A stretch of 64,000 bases of DNA from Pontiella sulfatireligans (GCF_900890705.1 NZ_CAAHFH010000001.1:2356001-2420000), one strand, 5' to 3'; positions 9,660 to 18,593 are shown, numbered from the stretch's first letter. Translations and numbers: made by a program. Notes: generated by a model from the sequence alone, not told the origin.

Positions 9660-12290
9660 TTACTGAAAGGCATACAGATAGCCGTCCGTGCACAACACAT
9701 ACGCCCGACGCCCCGAAACCGCAGGAATCGACTCCTGAAAAATCCCGCCGACCTTCGTGCGCCACAGAATTCGAGGGCTCCCATCCGGATTGGGCTCCAG
9801 CGCCAGACAGGTCACAAAATGATCCGTCGAAGATCCGCAAATCACCGTCTCAGGCGTGCAGACCGAACCGGTCCAGCCGCCTGCACCGTCATAGTGCCAA
9901 AGCTCTTTACCGGTATGCGTATCCAAACAAAACAGCCGGGCGCCCATGGCGACCCCATCATGATCAATCGTTGTGGAAGCAAACGTATAATCGCCCGAAT
10001 GCGACGGGGTGGAGTTCATGCGGGTGTGCCCAGTTTTCGTGCGTGGATCGACAAAGTTCCAGATCTTTTTTCCGGTGTTCGGATCAATCGCTGTCAGCGA
10101 CTTTTGGGTACGGGCAATAAAGCGTCCCTTCCAGAGCGTTCCGGCGGCCGAATCGGGATACGGGCAGGAATAAACCCACTCCAGGACTCCGGAAAACTTA
10201 TTCAGTGCATAGTACCCGCCATCCCAAGATCCGGTATACACCTTATCCGCATCCACTGCGGGTGACGGATAGACCCCGCCATTGGTTTTATGCTCCCACA
10301 GTTCCTGACCGTTTCCGGCATCCAGCGCAATAATCCGGCCATCCACTGTTCCAGCAAACACACGGCCCTCATCCGGCATACTGGAGACCCAAACCCAGCC
10401 CGGGTGGCTCGTCCAAATCGGATCGCCGGTCCTGGCATCCACACAGAACATTTCGTCATTGCCGCCCTGCTGGCCGAAATAAACGCGCCCATCCTGCACC
10501 CCAGGTGCGCCGGAAACCTGCCCAGAGGTCTCAAAACGCCAAATCTCCTCCCCGCTGGCCGCATCCACGGCAAACACGAAGCGCGAGGGTGTCCCTGCAT
10601 ACACGATTCCGTCGCACACCGTCGGCGGACTCTGGAAATCGCCGCCGCCAGCCACCACGTCGGCCACCATCCGCTCCCCGTCTTCATACGAACACTCCAA
10701 CAGGCTGTGTTTCCACTGCAGTTGCCCGTCCTGCGGATTCAGCGAATAGAGAAACAATTCGGACGAACTCACCAAAACACCGCGCTCGCTGCCGCTCAGG
10801 TCCGCGAAAATCTGATGCTCCCCGGCCTGCACAGACCACAGCGCCCGAACGGATGAGTCGTTGTATTGCATACAGTGGACCTGCCCGCTCAGCGTAGCCG
10901 CATAAACCTTGTCTTCCAGGACAAACGGCCTGGCTCGCACCCAGTCATCCGTCTCCGCCTTCCAGCACAGACGGCCGCTCTGCAGGTCCACGCAATAGAG
11001 CTCTTTTGTGGCCGAACCAATAAAGATTTTTCCCTGCTCAATCACCGGACTGGAAAACAGGTGAAACGCGCGCGGATTGCCCTGGTTCAGGCGGGTGCTC
11101 CAGCGCAGTGCGCCGCTCTCCCGGTCAATTCCCAGCAGCATCCCGGTCTCCGTTGCAGCAACCAGCAGGTCCTCCGCAACCGCAGGCGTGCAGCGAATCG
11201 GGCCGCTAGCCTGATACACCCATTTTACGCGCTGCTGACCATTCAGGTTCAGGGCATACAGCTTTCCCTCATCCGTCCCGGCAACCGCAAGATCGCCGTC
11301 CATCAGAATATCGCCGAACAGCTCGCCGACCCGCATCTCCCATCCGGTTCCGTCCGCCGTGTTTTTCACACAAACGGTATCCAGCATGCCGACCGTTGCC
11401 GGGCGCTTCGTTAAATCCAGGCGACTGCGCGGAAACGCAATCCAGTCCTCATCGCCCGAAACCGGCGCGTACCCTCGACGGTAATCAACGCGGTTGGCAT
11501 CAGTCTGTTCCACCACCTCACCGCTGGCTTTATCGATATGAAAAATGTGCTTTGCCCGATCTGTAAAGACGATCTGGCCGTCCGCCTGTTTCTCATACTC
11601 CCAGCTGCCGCTTGTCGCGCGGATCACCACACGGTCATCCTGAATCACAAGCCGGGAGGCCGCTTTGGGCGTGGAATAAATCTGCAATCCGTCCTGCTCG
11701 GTCGTCCAGACCGGCCGCCCCGTCTGTTCATCCAGGCAGTACAGCAGGGTGCGCAGCCCCGGCGATGCCACATACACGCGGCCGTCCTCCACAGCAGCAG
11801 CGGCGTACCACGCCAGACCGGCGGGAAACTTCCAGGCCACCTCGCCGGTAACCGGCCCGGCATCCGGAGAAAATCCAGACTGGCTCCGCCCTCCGCCAAA
11901 AACAGGCCAATCCGTCTCAGATACATTCTCACTGAACGAATTCGGATCGCCCCTTACTTCGGAAATAAAATTCGGATGCTCCAGCAGCTCCTCCATTTGG
12001 GCATAGGCCTCATCAAGAACCGGGTAGTGCTCCGGCTTCACCGGTCCCCACTGAGACAGAATCAATCCCGCCTCATGAAGCGAACTCAGATCCATTCCCC
12101 GATGGATCATATGCCGAAACCAGGAAAACAGCACCGACTGGCGATGCATCGAATTCTCATCATTTGTCGGCACCGTCCGCATCTCCTGCCGAACCTGATC
12201 AATCGCATCAACCCCGGTGCTCAACTGTGCAAGCGAATGCGTATGCAGAAAAAGACTGCCCGCCAGAAAAATGAACCCGAATTTACTCAT
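9660..12290 (-). CDS. Secreted PQQ-like beta-propeller protein (module A)
   Basis: The 876-residue protein has an N-terminal signal peptide (cleavage after SLAQ), a helical region of about 110 residues, and then a long propeller. At least eight repeats follow the blade pattern LDxxTGxxxW, for example YCLDEQTGRPVW, FAVDAASGEEIW, IALDAGNGQELW and FCLDTHTGKELWHY. This places it in the PQQ-like/BamB propeller superfamily. Such propellers are either quinoprotein dehydrogenases or non-catalytic scaffolds. I see no clear quinoprotein Cys-Cys or metal motif, so a binding or scaffold role is favoured. ATG 12290 is preceded by AGGAAG. It is the first gene of the operon that ends with the GRE activase. 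A close paralogue lies at 18,594-21,218. Confidence 0.9.
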   Translation of the reverse strand: MSKFGFIFLAGSLFLHTHSLAQLSTGVDAIDQVRQEMRTVPTNDENSMHRQSVLFSWFRHMIHRGMDLSSLHEAGLILSQWGPVKPEHYPVLDEAYAQMEELLEHPNFISEVRGDPNSFSENVSETDWPVFGGGRSQSGFSPDAGPVTGEVAWKFPAGLAWYAAAAVEDGRVYVASPGLRTLLYCLDEQTGRPVWTTEQDGLQIYSTPKAASRLVIQDDRVVIRATSGSWEYEKQADGQIVFTDRAKHIFHIDKASGEVVEQTDANRVDYRRGYAPVSGDEDWIAFPRSRLDLTKRPATVGMLDTVCVKNTADGTGWEMRVGELFGDILMDGDLAVAGTDEGKLYALNLNGQQRVKWVYQASGPIRCTPAVAEDLLVAATETGMLLGIDRESGALRWSTRLNQGNPRAFHLFSSPVIEQGKIFIGSATKELYCVDLQSGRLCWKAETDDWVRARPFVLEDKVYAATLSGQVHCMQYNDSSVRALWSVQAGEHQIFADLSGSERGVLVSSSELFLYSLNPQDGQLQWKHSLLECSYEDGERMVADVVAGGGDFQSPPTVCDGIVYAGTPSRFVFAVDAASGEEIWRFETSGQVSGAPGVQDGRVYFGQQGGNDEMFCVDARTGDPIWTSHPGWVWVSSMPDEGRVFAGTVDGRIIALDAGNGQELWEHKTNGGVYPSPAVDADKVYTGSWDGGYYALNKFSGVLEWVYSCPYPDSAAGTLWKGRFIARTQKSLTAIDPNTGKKIWNFVDPRTKTGHTRMNSTPSHSGDYTFASTTIDHDGVAMGARLFCLDTHTGKELWHYDGAGGWTGSVCTPETVICGSSTDHFVTCLALEPNPDGSPRILWRTKVGGIFQESIPAVSGRRAYVLCTDGYLYAFQ

Positions 12291-12295
12291 CAATC

Positions 12296-12403
12296 ACTTC
12301 CTCCATACTATACGTTGCTGCCCTGCCAGACACCGATTCGGCGGGCGCACACTTCGATGATCTGTTTAAAACTAACATCCACTGTCACCGACAAACAGCT
12401 TGA
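12296..12403 (-). promoter_or_regulatory. Promoter region of module A, duplicated from the AraC/propeller spacer
   Basis: This leader matches 21,221-21,331 in front of the module B propeller gene (shared blocks CTATACGTT, CTGCCCTGCCAGACACC and GATTCCGTTGAAAC). It therefore probably holds the promoter of the minus-strand operon. I did not assign -10 and -35 boxes with confidence. Confidence 0.55.
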
Positions 12404-12438
12404 TTCCGTTGAAACCCAAGTGTAAATTTGTTGAATGA
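12404..12438 (-). promoter_or_regulatory. AraC-type direct-repeat site A
   Basis: GTTGAA occurs at 12,408 and again at 12,430, a 22-bp period, with the core AAGTGTAAATTT between. The same arrangement lies at 21,332-21,366. Direct half-sites two helical turns apart are typical of AraC-family activators. It sits about 115-150 bp upstream of the module A propeller start. The regulator assignment is inferred from the neighbouring AraC gene. Confidence 0.6.
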
Positions 12439-12496
12439 AATCGACATCCGCATTCAACATAACGTTGCGGTTTGTGGCCCCATTCCATTGTTACCT
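12439..12496 (+). repeat. Dispersed leader repeat, copy 1, at a deletion scar
   Basis: The sequence ACATCCGCATTCAACATAACG, then GCCCCATTCCATTGTTACCTT, matches 22,233-22,293, which follows the intact AraC gene. Here it is joined directly to ATGAAATC, the first codons of that gene, so the AraC coding sequence is missing from this copy. Other copies are at 22,222, 23,589 (reverse), 25,097 and 26,226. Confidence 0.75.
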
Positions 12497-12867
12497 TAGA
12501 TCTGGATAATTATCGTCTTCACCGCCTGTGGATTCGCCCGGCGCATCGTCGAAATACCAGAAAACAGGACGCTCGTTGAACACGTCCGGAAAAACACCGC
12601 TCCGGACAATCGAAGCAAAGCTGTTTCCGTCAACACATCGGTCAGATAAGTACCTTCCGGAGCCTTTATCGAATCTAAATTGTGAATCAGATTCCAATGC
12701 TTAAAAGTATCCCATGGATAAAAACAGGAACCGGGCATTCCATTTCCACCGGCCAAAACATTCACATCAAACCCATGCTCTTCCGGCGGGCTGAAATTCT
12801 CTGTTCCCTTCATCCCCCTGAGGTGAGGAATCTCTTCTGCTGCGAGGTGCCACTTCCGGGCAATCAT
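12497..12867 (-). pseudogene. Sulfatase remnant
   Basis: Reading on the minus strand from about 12,867, the fragment begins ARKWHLAAEEIPHLRGMKG, which corresponds to the GKWHL region of S1 sulfatases. It continues GFDVNVLAGGNGMPGS and YLTDVLTETAL, which normally lead into the central segment with the second active-site half. The formylglycine motif and N-terminus are absent, and the frame is lost after about 120 codons. A second frame reads NERPVFWYFDDAPG, resembling the later FWH segment of such enzymes, so an internal deletion or frameshift is likely. It cannot be functional. It lies just upstream of module A and shows earlier rearrangement there. Confidence 0.65.
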
Positions 12868-12946
12868 CGTTGCGCCATGTGGATTTGCGTTTCATACCTG
12901 CCCCCTTTTCTTGTCGAAAATTAACAAGTACTGAACTGATGCGCCA

Positions 12947-12980
12947 CTATCAATCCCCCTTCGAAGAGGGGGCTTGATAG
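12947..12980. repeat. Near-perfect 34-bp stem-loop
   Basis: The arms CTATCAA and TTGATAG enclose CCCCC and GGGGG with a small TCGA-centred loop. No T-run follows on either strand, so it is not a classical intrinsic terminator. It may act as a 3' end stabiliser for the minus-strand gene at 13,059-14,651 or be a small mobile palindrome. Confidence 0.6.
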
Positions 12981-13023
12981 CCGCTTTAGGCTCCACCGCC
13001 AAACGGGCGAAAACGAAATTACA

Positions 13024-13049
13024 GAAGAAGTGCCACACGAATGGTGGCA
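13024..13049 (-). terminator. Possible intrinsic terminator
   Basis: On the minus strand TGCCAC and GTGGCA pair around a 7-nt loop, followed by a pyrimidine-rich CTTCTTCT tail. It lies 10-35 bp after the stop codon of the repeat-domain gene. The stem is short, so the call is tentative. Confidence 0.4.
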
Positions 13050-13058
13050 TTCATCCAT

Positions 13059-14651
13059 TTAATCAACGTTGAAGAACCCGGCATTGTTGGTTGCTTGCAC
13101 ATAGATGACAGCGTTTGATCCGTCAGGTGCCAGCGTGGAGTAGGACAGATTGGTGATCACAAAAGCATTTGTTCCGTCGTCGGAGTGGTGGACTGCATTC
13201 CACGATCCGATCACGAGGTCGTCGCAGCCGACAAGACTGTGGTTGTCCAGATCAAGACGGTCGGCATGAACGATCAGTTTCAGTTGATTCATTCCGACAG
13301 ATTCTATAGCGATAATTTCCGCTGGCGGGAAAGATTCATGAGCCATCGTCAAGGAAAAATTATCTACATAGCAGGAGCTCAGATGGAGAGGCTTCGTAGT
13401 TTCTCCGCCCCCCGAAAACCCAAAACTGGCATATTGGATGTCCGGGGCGGACTCAAAGGTGTCGGTTCCGAGGAGGGACTCATTCCAGTAGGTAGACAAG
13501 ACCCAGTTTGTGCCTGTGGTATCGAGCACCAGCTTCATAGTTCCTTCGTTCTTTTGCAAGTGTTTAAACAACATTTTGCTCTGGGGCGCAGGCTTCACGA
13601 CGGTATATCCAGTGTTTTGAGATTCGCGGTAGATGCGGGCGGCAGTGCCGCAACCGGAGAAGGCGGAATCCACGCCCGTACTTGTAAAGCCGAGCCAGAC
13701 GGAGTCGAATTGCCATGAGCTTAAATTGTACAAATCTGCACTCAACGTATAGATGTTTCCTGCTTCCGGCGAGAAGGCAAGGGCTGCGACGGAAGACGAG
13801 TCGACGCCGTCGTCGACGCACGTTGCTCTTGTTCCCGTTGTTTGAATGCTTTCTCTTGCAGACCAAGTACCGCCCAAAACTCCATCCGCCGTCCGTCCAT
13901 TGATATTGGAGTCCGGGCTGCCATCAAACTGATCGCCGAGAAGTGTCAGGGTCGGAGCGGGCGTTGTTTCCGTCAGCATGAAATTATCTGCCGTGGAGCC
14001 GAATACGACTGGTGCAACTCTTCCACCGCCATCCGAAAAGCCGAAGCCAATCTGGCTGATATCCGGGGCGGAGGAATAGGCGTTGATTCCGACCCGGTCG
14101 TGCCCCCAATAGGTGGTTAGGGTCCAATTGGTACCTGTGGTGTCAAGTAACAGTTTCATTGTGCCGGAACCCGGACTCTGATCGAGTAGCTTCATTTTGG
14201 TTGGGGTTTCGGTTACGACTGTAAATAGATTTGTGCCGTTCTGGCGATAAATCCGGGCGGCAGCTCCCTGTGATGCAAAGAGTGTGTCGGCATCCGAGTT
14301 TCTGAATCCCAGCCAGACGGAATCGTATCGGAAACTGCTATTGTTATTCAGATCGGCACTTAGCGCATAAATTTTCCCGGCTTCCGGGCTGAATGGAAGG
14401 GTTGCGTTGGAAGGCAGGGCTTCGCTGTCGTCCGTAATAATCGCGTTTGTACCGGTTGTATCAATGCTCCCCCGGGCCGTCCATGTTCCTGACAGATTTC
14501 CATCCGGGTCCCGTCCGTTCAGGTCGACATCAACCGTGCTTTCCTCGAAGTCGTCGTGGTAGTTGGTGACGACATTTGCGTAGGCGGTGGAATTGGTGCC
14601 GTGGATAAGACCAACCAACAGAACCGCAATGTATGACGTGTAGTATTTCAT
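13059..14651 (-). CDS. Secreted protein with two tandem beta-sandwich-like repeats (domain R1)
   Basis: The 530-residue protein has a signal peptide (about 1-25). Two tandem domains of about 200 residues follow, roughly 30-228 and 232-435. Each repeat follows the same order: DLNGRDPDGNLSGTW, then GSIDTTGTNA, LPFSPEAGKIYALSADLNN, DSVWLGFRN, GTMKLLLDTTGTNWTLTTYW, PDISQIGFGFSDGG and DNFMLT. The last 95 residues differ. The same domain occurs twice at the C-terminus of the protein at 15,376-18,555 and once at 26,366-27,085. It resembles LamG/jelly-roll carbohydrate-binding folds in size and in its DNF-L ending, but I do not recognise the family. AAGGAGAAAGCA precedes ATG 14651. A direct-repeat regulatory site lies about 120 bp upstream. 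Confidence 0.8.
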   Translation of the reverse strand: MKYYTSYIAVLLVGLIHGTNSTAYANVVTNYHDDFEESTVDVDLNGRDPDGNLSGTWTARGSIDTTGTNAIITDDSEALPSNATLPFSPEAGKIYALSADLNNNSSFRYDSVWLGFRNSDADTLFASQGAAARIYRQNGTNLFTVVTETPTKMKLLDQSPGSGTMKLLLDTTGTNWTLTTYWGHDRVGINAYSSAPDISQIGFGFSDGGGRVAPVVFGSTADNFMLTETTPAPTLTLLGDQFDGSPDSNINGRTADGVLGGTWSARESIQTTGTRATCVDDGVDSSSVAALAFSPEAGNIYTLSADLYNLSSWQFDSVWLGFTSTGVDSAFSGCGTAARIYRESQNTGYTVVKPAPQSKMLFKHLQKNEGTMKLVLDTTGTNWVLSTYWNESLLGTDTFESAPDIQYASFGFSGGGETTKPLHLSSCYVDNFSLTMAHESFPPAEIIAIESVGMNQLKLIVHADRLDLDNHSLVGCDDLVIGSWNAVHHSDDGTNAFVITNLSYSTLAPDGSNAVIYVQATNNAGFFNVD

Positions 14652-14769
14652 TGCTTTCTCCTTCTTCGTTTGTTGTTTGCCCCAACCTTAACGTTGCTTG
14701 AGGCTTGCCCTCTGCGAGCTTGCTTTATGTTTAAAATAGTATGATTTCCGATATTTTTTGGAAGATTCA

Positions 14770-14803
14770 TTTTGTTGATCTTGGGTGTGAATTTGTTGAT
14801 GAG
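14770..14803 (-). promoter_or_regulatory. AraC-type direct-repeat site C
   Basis: GTTGAT lies at 14,774 and 14,795 (21-bp period) around GGGTGTGAATTT. In the direction of the downstream gene (13,059-14,651) it has the same orientation as site A relative to its gene. Confidence 0.5.
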
Positions 14804-14847
14804 GAAATATCGTTTGTTGCACCGGGGACGGTGCATTCGACGGGTGT

Positions 14848-14880
14848 CTGTTCAGCAAATTTACACTTTGATTCAACTGA
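14848..14880 (+). promoter_or_regulatory. AraC-type direct-repeat site D (opposite orientation)
   Basis: TTCAGC at 14,851 and TTCAAC at 14,872 are 21 bp apart around AAATTTACACT, the inverse of site A's core. It faces the broken transposase region, so it may belong to a gene lost there or work together with site C, about 75 bp away. Confidence 0.45.
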
Positions 14881-15067
14881 AATTTGCCTCTTCTCGGAAG
14901 AGCGTCTTGAGTTGAAATAGACAGCTGGCTGTCGTTTCCTTCTAAGCTCCTACACAAAAGAAAGGAAAACGATAACAACCAGCTCGCTGTACCATACCCA
15001 AGGCATCGTGGGGTTCAATTACGAAAAAAACGAACACACCGCCGGAACGGAAATCTATTACCTTCGC

Positions 15068-15378
15068 TCTACCGCCATGCAGCAGCCATGCCCGCAATGC
15101 CGATCATGGAACTCCTCGCTTGCGGATGCCGGGCGGCACCGTGATATTCGGGGGCTGAGCATTGGTTTAAAAAACGCTGATGCGCATGGCTGTACGCCGC
15201 ATCAAGTGGCGCGGATGTGGTGCATCGAGCCACGAGCCCATTGTGTTTTGCCCCGATCCGTACGTGCGCTACACCAAATGGGCCGCGCGCTTCGTTCTGG
15301 CCCTTTGCACCCAAATGTCGATTTCGGCGGTTGCAAAATTGACCGGTCTGCACGGGGAGAAGAAGCGTTTACGTTCTA
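15068..15378 (+). pseudogene. ISL3-family transposase N-terminal remnant, frameshifted
   Basis: The first frame gives a zinc-finger-like start with CPQCRS and DIRGLSIG, as at the N-terminus of ISL3 transposases. The next part continues in another frame: MRMAVRRIKWRGCG, CPDPYVRYTKWAARFVLAL and MSISAVAKLTGLH, the helix-turn-helix region of the same family. The catalytic domain is missing and the similarity stops near 15,365. It overlaps the last codons of the minus-strand gene ending at 15,376, so the insertion or its decay may have set that gene's C-terminus. Confidence 0.65.
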
Positions 15379-18300
15379 TCTTTCCTCTGAGGGGGTTATC
15401 GGAGCTTCGGTAACGACAATTGCTGACGCAAATTGGGCTTCGTTTTCTACAGTCAACCTGAAATTGTCCACGGTAGATCCAGATCGATTGGGAGTCCCGG
15501 TCTCGGCATCATCCAAAAACCCAAACCCTGCATAGCGAATGTCCGGAATGGATTGAAAGGTGTCTTTTCCGAGAAGAATCCCGTTCCAGTAAACGGCCAG
15601 CGTCCACCTTGCCTCCGTGGTGTTGAGTACTAATTTCATTGTCCCTAAACCTGTCGCCAAACCATTCAGCCTCCCGGAAGCCAGCGTTTCTGTTACAACA
15701 TCGTAACCGCCACTTGCTGATCGACAGATACGGGCGGCAGTACCACTGGCGGAAAAGACGGTGTCCGCATCCGCATTTCTAAATCCCAACAAAACGGAGT
15801 CGCCCGGATTGGTGCTGTCGTTGTTCAGGTCTGCGGTCAACGTATAGATATTCCCCGGCTCCGGTGAAAACTCGAGAGTTGCATAGGACGGCAACTTCTT
15901 GCCGATACCTGTAAATACTGCATTCGTACCCGTTGTGTTGATGCTTTCGCTGGATGACCAAGCGCCGGGAAGCAATCCATCCGGATTCCGCCCGCCGAGA
16001 TCAGCATTGATTGGACTCCCGTTGAACGTTTCCCCGTAGAGGGTCAGGGAGGGAACGGGAGTGGTCGTTGACAGGATGAAATTATCTACGGTCGCACCAG
16101 ATACAGCCAATGAATCGGTTCCGCTTCCATCTGAAAACCCAAACCCAACCTGGCTAATGTCCGGCGGAGAGACAAAAGAGTCAAAGCTGACGCGATCAAA
16201 ATAATTCCAATAGGTGGCCAGCGTCCAAATGTTGCTCGTGGTATCAAGAACCATCCGCAGGGTTCCTGCCCCTGTCGCCAAACCGGGAAGCGTCCCAGAT
16301 TCTGTGTCGACGTTGTAATAATTGTTTTGTGCGGATCGACAAATCCGGACGACAGCACCACTTGTAGAAAAAAAGGTATTTTCATCCGTATTTCCAAATC
16401 CCACCCAAACAGAGTCGTCCGGATTGGTGCTGTTGTTGTTTATGGCGGCGCTCAGCGTATAAATTCTCCCCGGCTCAGGTGAGAAAGGAAGGGTCGCAAT
16501 AGAAGGCGACTCATCCGTATCAGAAAGCACCGCGTGATTTCCTGTTGTATCAATGCTTCCCTTGGACATCCATGTTCCGGGTAGATTTCCGTTCGGGTTT
16601 TGACCATGGAGATCGTCACCGTCCGGGCTGTTCTCAAATGTTTCCGCGTAGAGTGCGACGACGGGATCAGGGTTTGCCGTTCGCACAGGGTATTCTTTAT
16701 TGGGATCAATTTCCGGAACAAGAACCGGTTCCCTGTTGTAACCAAACTCAACCTCGTTAAAAAGCGTTTTGATCGTTTCCTCCTGATCAAAGCCTTCAAA
16801 ACCGTTTGCCTGACTCGGCGTGTTGGCATAATACGACGTTTCTTCTCCCGGACGCACCAGTGCAGCAGGCAACATTGCAGTCGCAACGGGATCAATTTCA
16901 GGGATTCGATAGGTCATATAGCGCAGCCACGCATTCCTCTCCTCCTTGTTCAGCGCATTCGAGAACCATCGGATTTCCTGAAGTCCCCATGGATCCCAGC
17001 TATCATGATAACACACGCCAATCTCGTGCTTCGGATTTACCGGGCTCGTGTCGAGATGGGAGACAATAGGAAGTCGAGTCTCCCAACCGCTGGGATGAAT
17101 CCCCCGAACAGTTCTTCCATATGCCGCGTGTGAAAAACCGGGAACAAGTTCACAGTTCCATTTTTTGTCGGGGATTTCTTTTGGGGTGACAGCAAACCAC
17201 ATAAAATCGCAAATCAGGTTTCCATCATGGCTTGCACCGATATTGCCATTCCTATCCATAGAGCCTCCATGAGTGATCAAAACTTTACCAAGGCGCGATC
17301 GGGGGGCACCTCGTTCACGAATCAACCGAACGGTTCGAGCGACTTCCCCGTAATAATCACCACGACTGGATGATATCGTTAAAATTCCGATATGAACCAT
17401 ATCTACACCGGCATCAATTTGCTCACATGCGGCATAGAACAACCACATGTTGGCCTCCAGCTTTGAGAAGTTGGGGTCTGCGAGATCCCGGTGCGGATTG
17501 TCTGTTTTCACCATATCTGTAAAACTGAAGGGGCGAGGAGTTTCCGGGATTGGCAACTCAAACGCCTCATAGACATAATCTGGAATTGTAATCTCAGATA
17601 CCACGGTTCGCGAGACCTTCTCCATAAAGACAGCACCTCCCACCAGAATCCTTGGATCGATTTCGTTAATCCGCTCGCAGAATCGGCGCACATTATTTAG
17701 GTACGTTTCATCAAGCCGATCCTCGTACCCCCACATACCCACAGCAGCCATCATGATCCGAGGACGTATATTGTCGATCATTCGAAAAATGTCTTCTTGA
17801 TACGGGCGCGCATAAATTCCCTGAGTGAAAAGTGCGCGGCTCATATAACTCTGCAAGACAAAACGGCTATATTGTGGAACAGCAATTGCGTAGCGTTCGG
17901 ATTGATACAACTCGTCAACTTCATCTGCCGGAAGCGGACGGTCATAGAGACGTATTTCATCAAAATATATTTCTTTAGCACCGCAGGAACCCAGCTTAAG
18001 AGTGGGAGAGAACTGAAAGGAAGAGAGTTTCAATGTTTCCCGCAGTTTGCTGTTGATGTAGAGGGAGAGCTTGCCTCCCGAAAAGACCAGCCCTATTTGC
18101 GACCACTTGTCTTTCGTCATAAAATAGTCAACATTCAGCTGTTTTTGTTTGGTGCCATCACGAAACTCTAAAAGGATTCCCTTTTCTGCACCATTCCGTA
18201 GCACCCACTCGCCATTCTGGGACTGACAAAATACTGCATTCTGATCAGAATACGGGGTTTTTATCCAAAAAAAGAGAGATTGAGCTGCGTTATTTGAAAG

Positions 18301-18555
18301 GTTAATACAAGTCGGCTGGGTCATGTTTTCAAAATAGAGGCACTGTCCCGCCACGCTATCAAAAAGCCCTTTCAGCTCTCCACCGCGAGGAACGGACAGC
18401 TTGCTGCCGCCCGACGCACTGGGGGTTTTCCCTCCAGCCAGAGATTCAAACTCATAATGCGAAATAAGATGCTGTTCATTGCTCGCCAGAGCGGTCATCC
18501 CCGTCGCAGATGCGAGCAAACACACCGCAAATTTTCCTCTAATATCTCTCATCAT
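15376..18555 (-). CDS. Secreted LamG plus unknown-domain protein fused to two R1 repeats (module B)
   Basis: The 1,059-residue protein is a paralogue of the module A protein at 7,507-9,621: signal peptide, LamG domain (LISHYEFESLAGG, then YFDEIRLYDRPL) and the same unknown domain (AAVGMWGYEDRLDETYL, DMVHIGILT, LICDFMWFA, HDSWDPWGLQEIRWFS). After EFGYNREPVLVPEIDP the sequence switches to two R1 repeats at about 635-834 and 835-1036, which replace the helical tail of the paralogue. The repeats carry GSIDTTGN, DSVWVGFGN and DNFILS. It looks like a fusion of a module A-type gene with a 13,059-type gene. Two ATGs are in tandem after GAGGAAAAT. The gap of 38 bp to the upstream propeller gene matches module A. 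Confidence 0.8.
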   Translation of the reverse strand: MMRDIRGKFAVCLLASATGMTALASNEQHLISHYEFESLAGGKTPSASGGSKLSVPRGGELKGLFDSVAGQCLYFENMTQPTCINLSNNAAQSLFFWIKTPYSDQNAVFCQSQNGEWVLRNGAEKGILLEFRDGTKQKQLNVDYFMTKDKWSQIGLVFSGGKLSLYINSKLRETLKLSSFQFSPTLKLGSCGAKEIYFDEIRLYDRPLPADEVDELYQSERYAIAVPQYSRFVLQSYMSRALFTQGIYARPYQEDIFRMIDNIRPRIMMAAVGMWGYEDRLDETYLNNVRRFCERINEIDPRILVGGAVFMEKVSRTVVSEITIPDYVYEAFELPIPETPRPFSFTDMVKTDNPHRDLADPNFSKLEANMWLFYAACEQIDAGVDMVHIGILTISSSRGDYYGEVARTVRLIRERGAPRSRLGKVLITHGGSMDRNGNIGASHDGNLICDFMWFAVTPKEIPDKKWNCELVPGFSHAAYGRTVRGIHPSGWETRLPIVSHLDTSPVNPKHEIGVCYHDSWDPWGLQEIRWFSNALNKEERNAWLRYMTYRIPEIDPVATAMLPAALVRPGEETSYYANTPSQANGFEGFDQEETIKTLFNEVEFGYNREPVLVPEIDPNKEYPVRTANPDPVVALYAETFENSPDGDDLHGQNPNGNLPGTWMSKGSIDTTGNHAVLSDTDESPSIATLPFSPEPGRIYTLSAAINNNSTNPDDSVWVGFGNTDENTFFSTSGAVVRICRSAQNNYYNVDTESGTLPGLATGAGTLRMVLDTTSNIWTLATYWNYFDRVSFDSFVSPPDISQVGFGFSDGSGTDSLAVSGATVDNFILSTTTPVPSLTLYGETFNGSPINADLGGRNPDGLLPGAWSSSESINTTGTNAVFTGIGKKLPSYATLEFSPEPGNIYTLTADLNNDSTNPGDSVLLGFRNADADTVFSASGTAARICRSASGGYDVVTETLASGRLNGLATGLGTMKLVLNTTEARWTLAVYWNGILLGKDTFQSIPDIRYAGFGFLDDAETGTPNRSGSTVDNFRLTVENEAQFASAIVVTEAPITPSEER

Positions 18556-18593
18556 TATTTTCCTCTATTACAATTAACGCATTAAATATTCAC

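Noticed and set aside
1..12290. Propanediol-type GRE microcompartment locus
   Set aside because: No shell-protein, aldehyde dehydrogenase or phosphotransacylase genes lie near either GRE, so this assignment is not supported.
9660..12290. Methanol- or ethanol-dehydrogenase-type quinoprotein
   Set aside because: The blade repeats fit the superfamily, but I see no adjacent-Cys pair or calcium-site Asp typical of these enzymes, and no cytochrome partner is present.
12497..15375. CRISPR-like or phage region between the two modules
   Set aside because: There are no regularly spaced repeats and no phage genes. The repeats are protein-domain repeats, regulatory sites and a transposase fragment.
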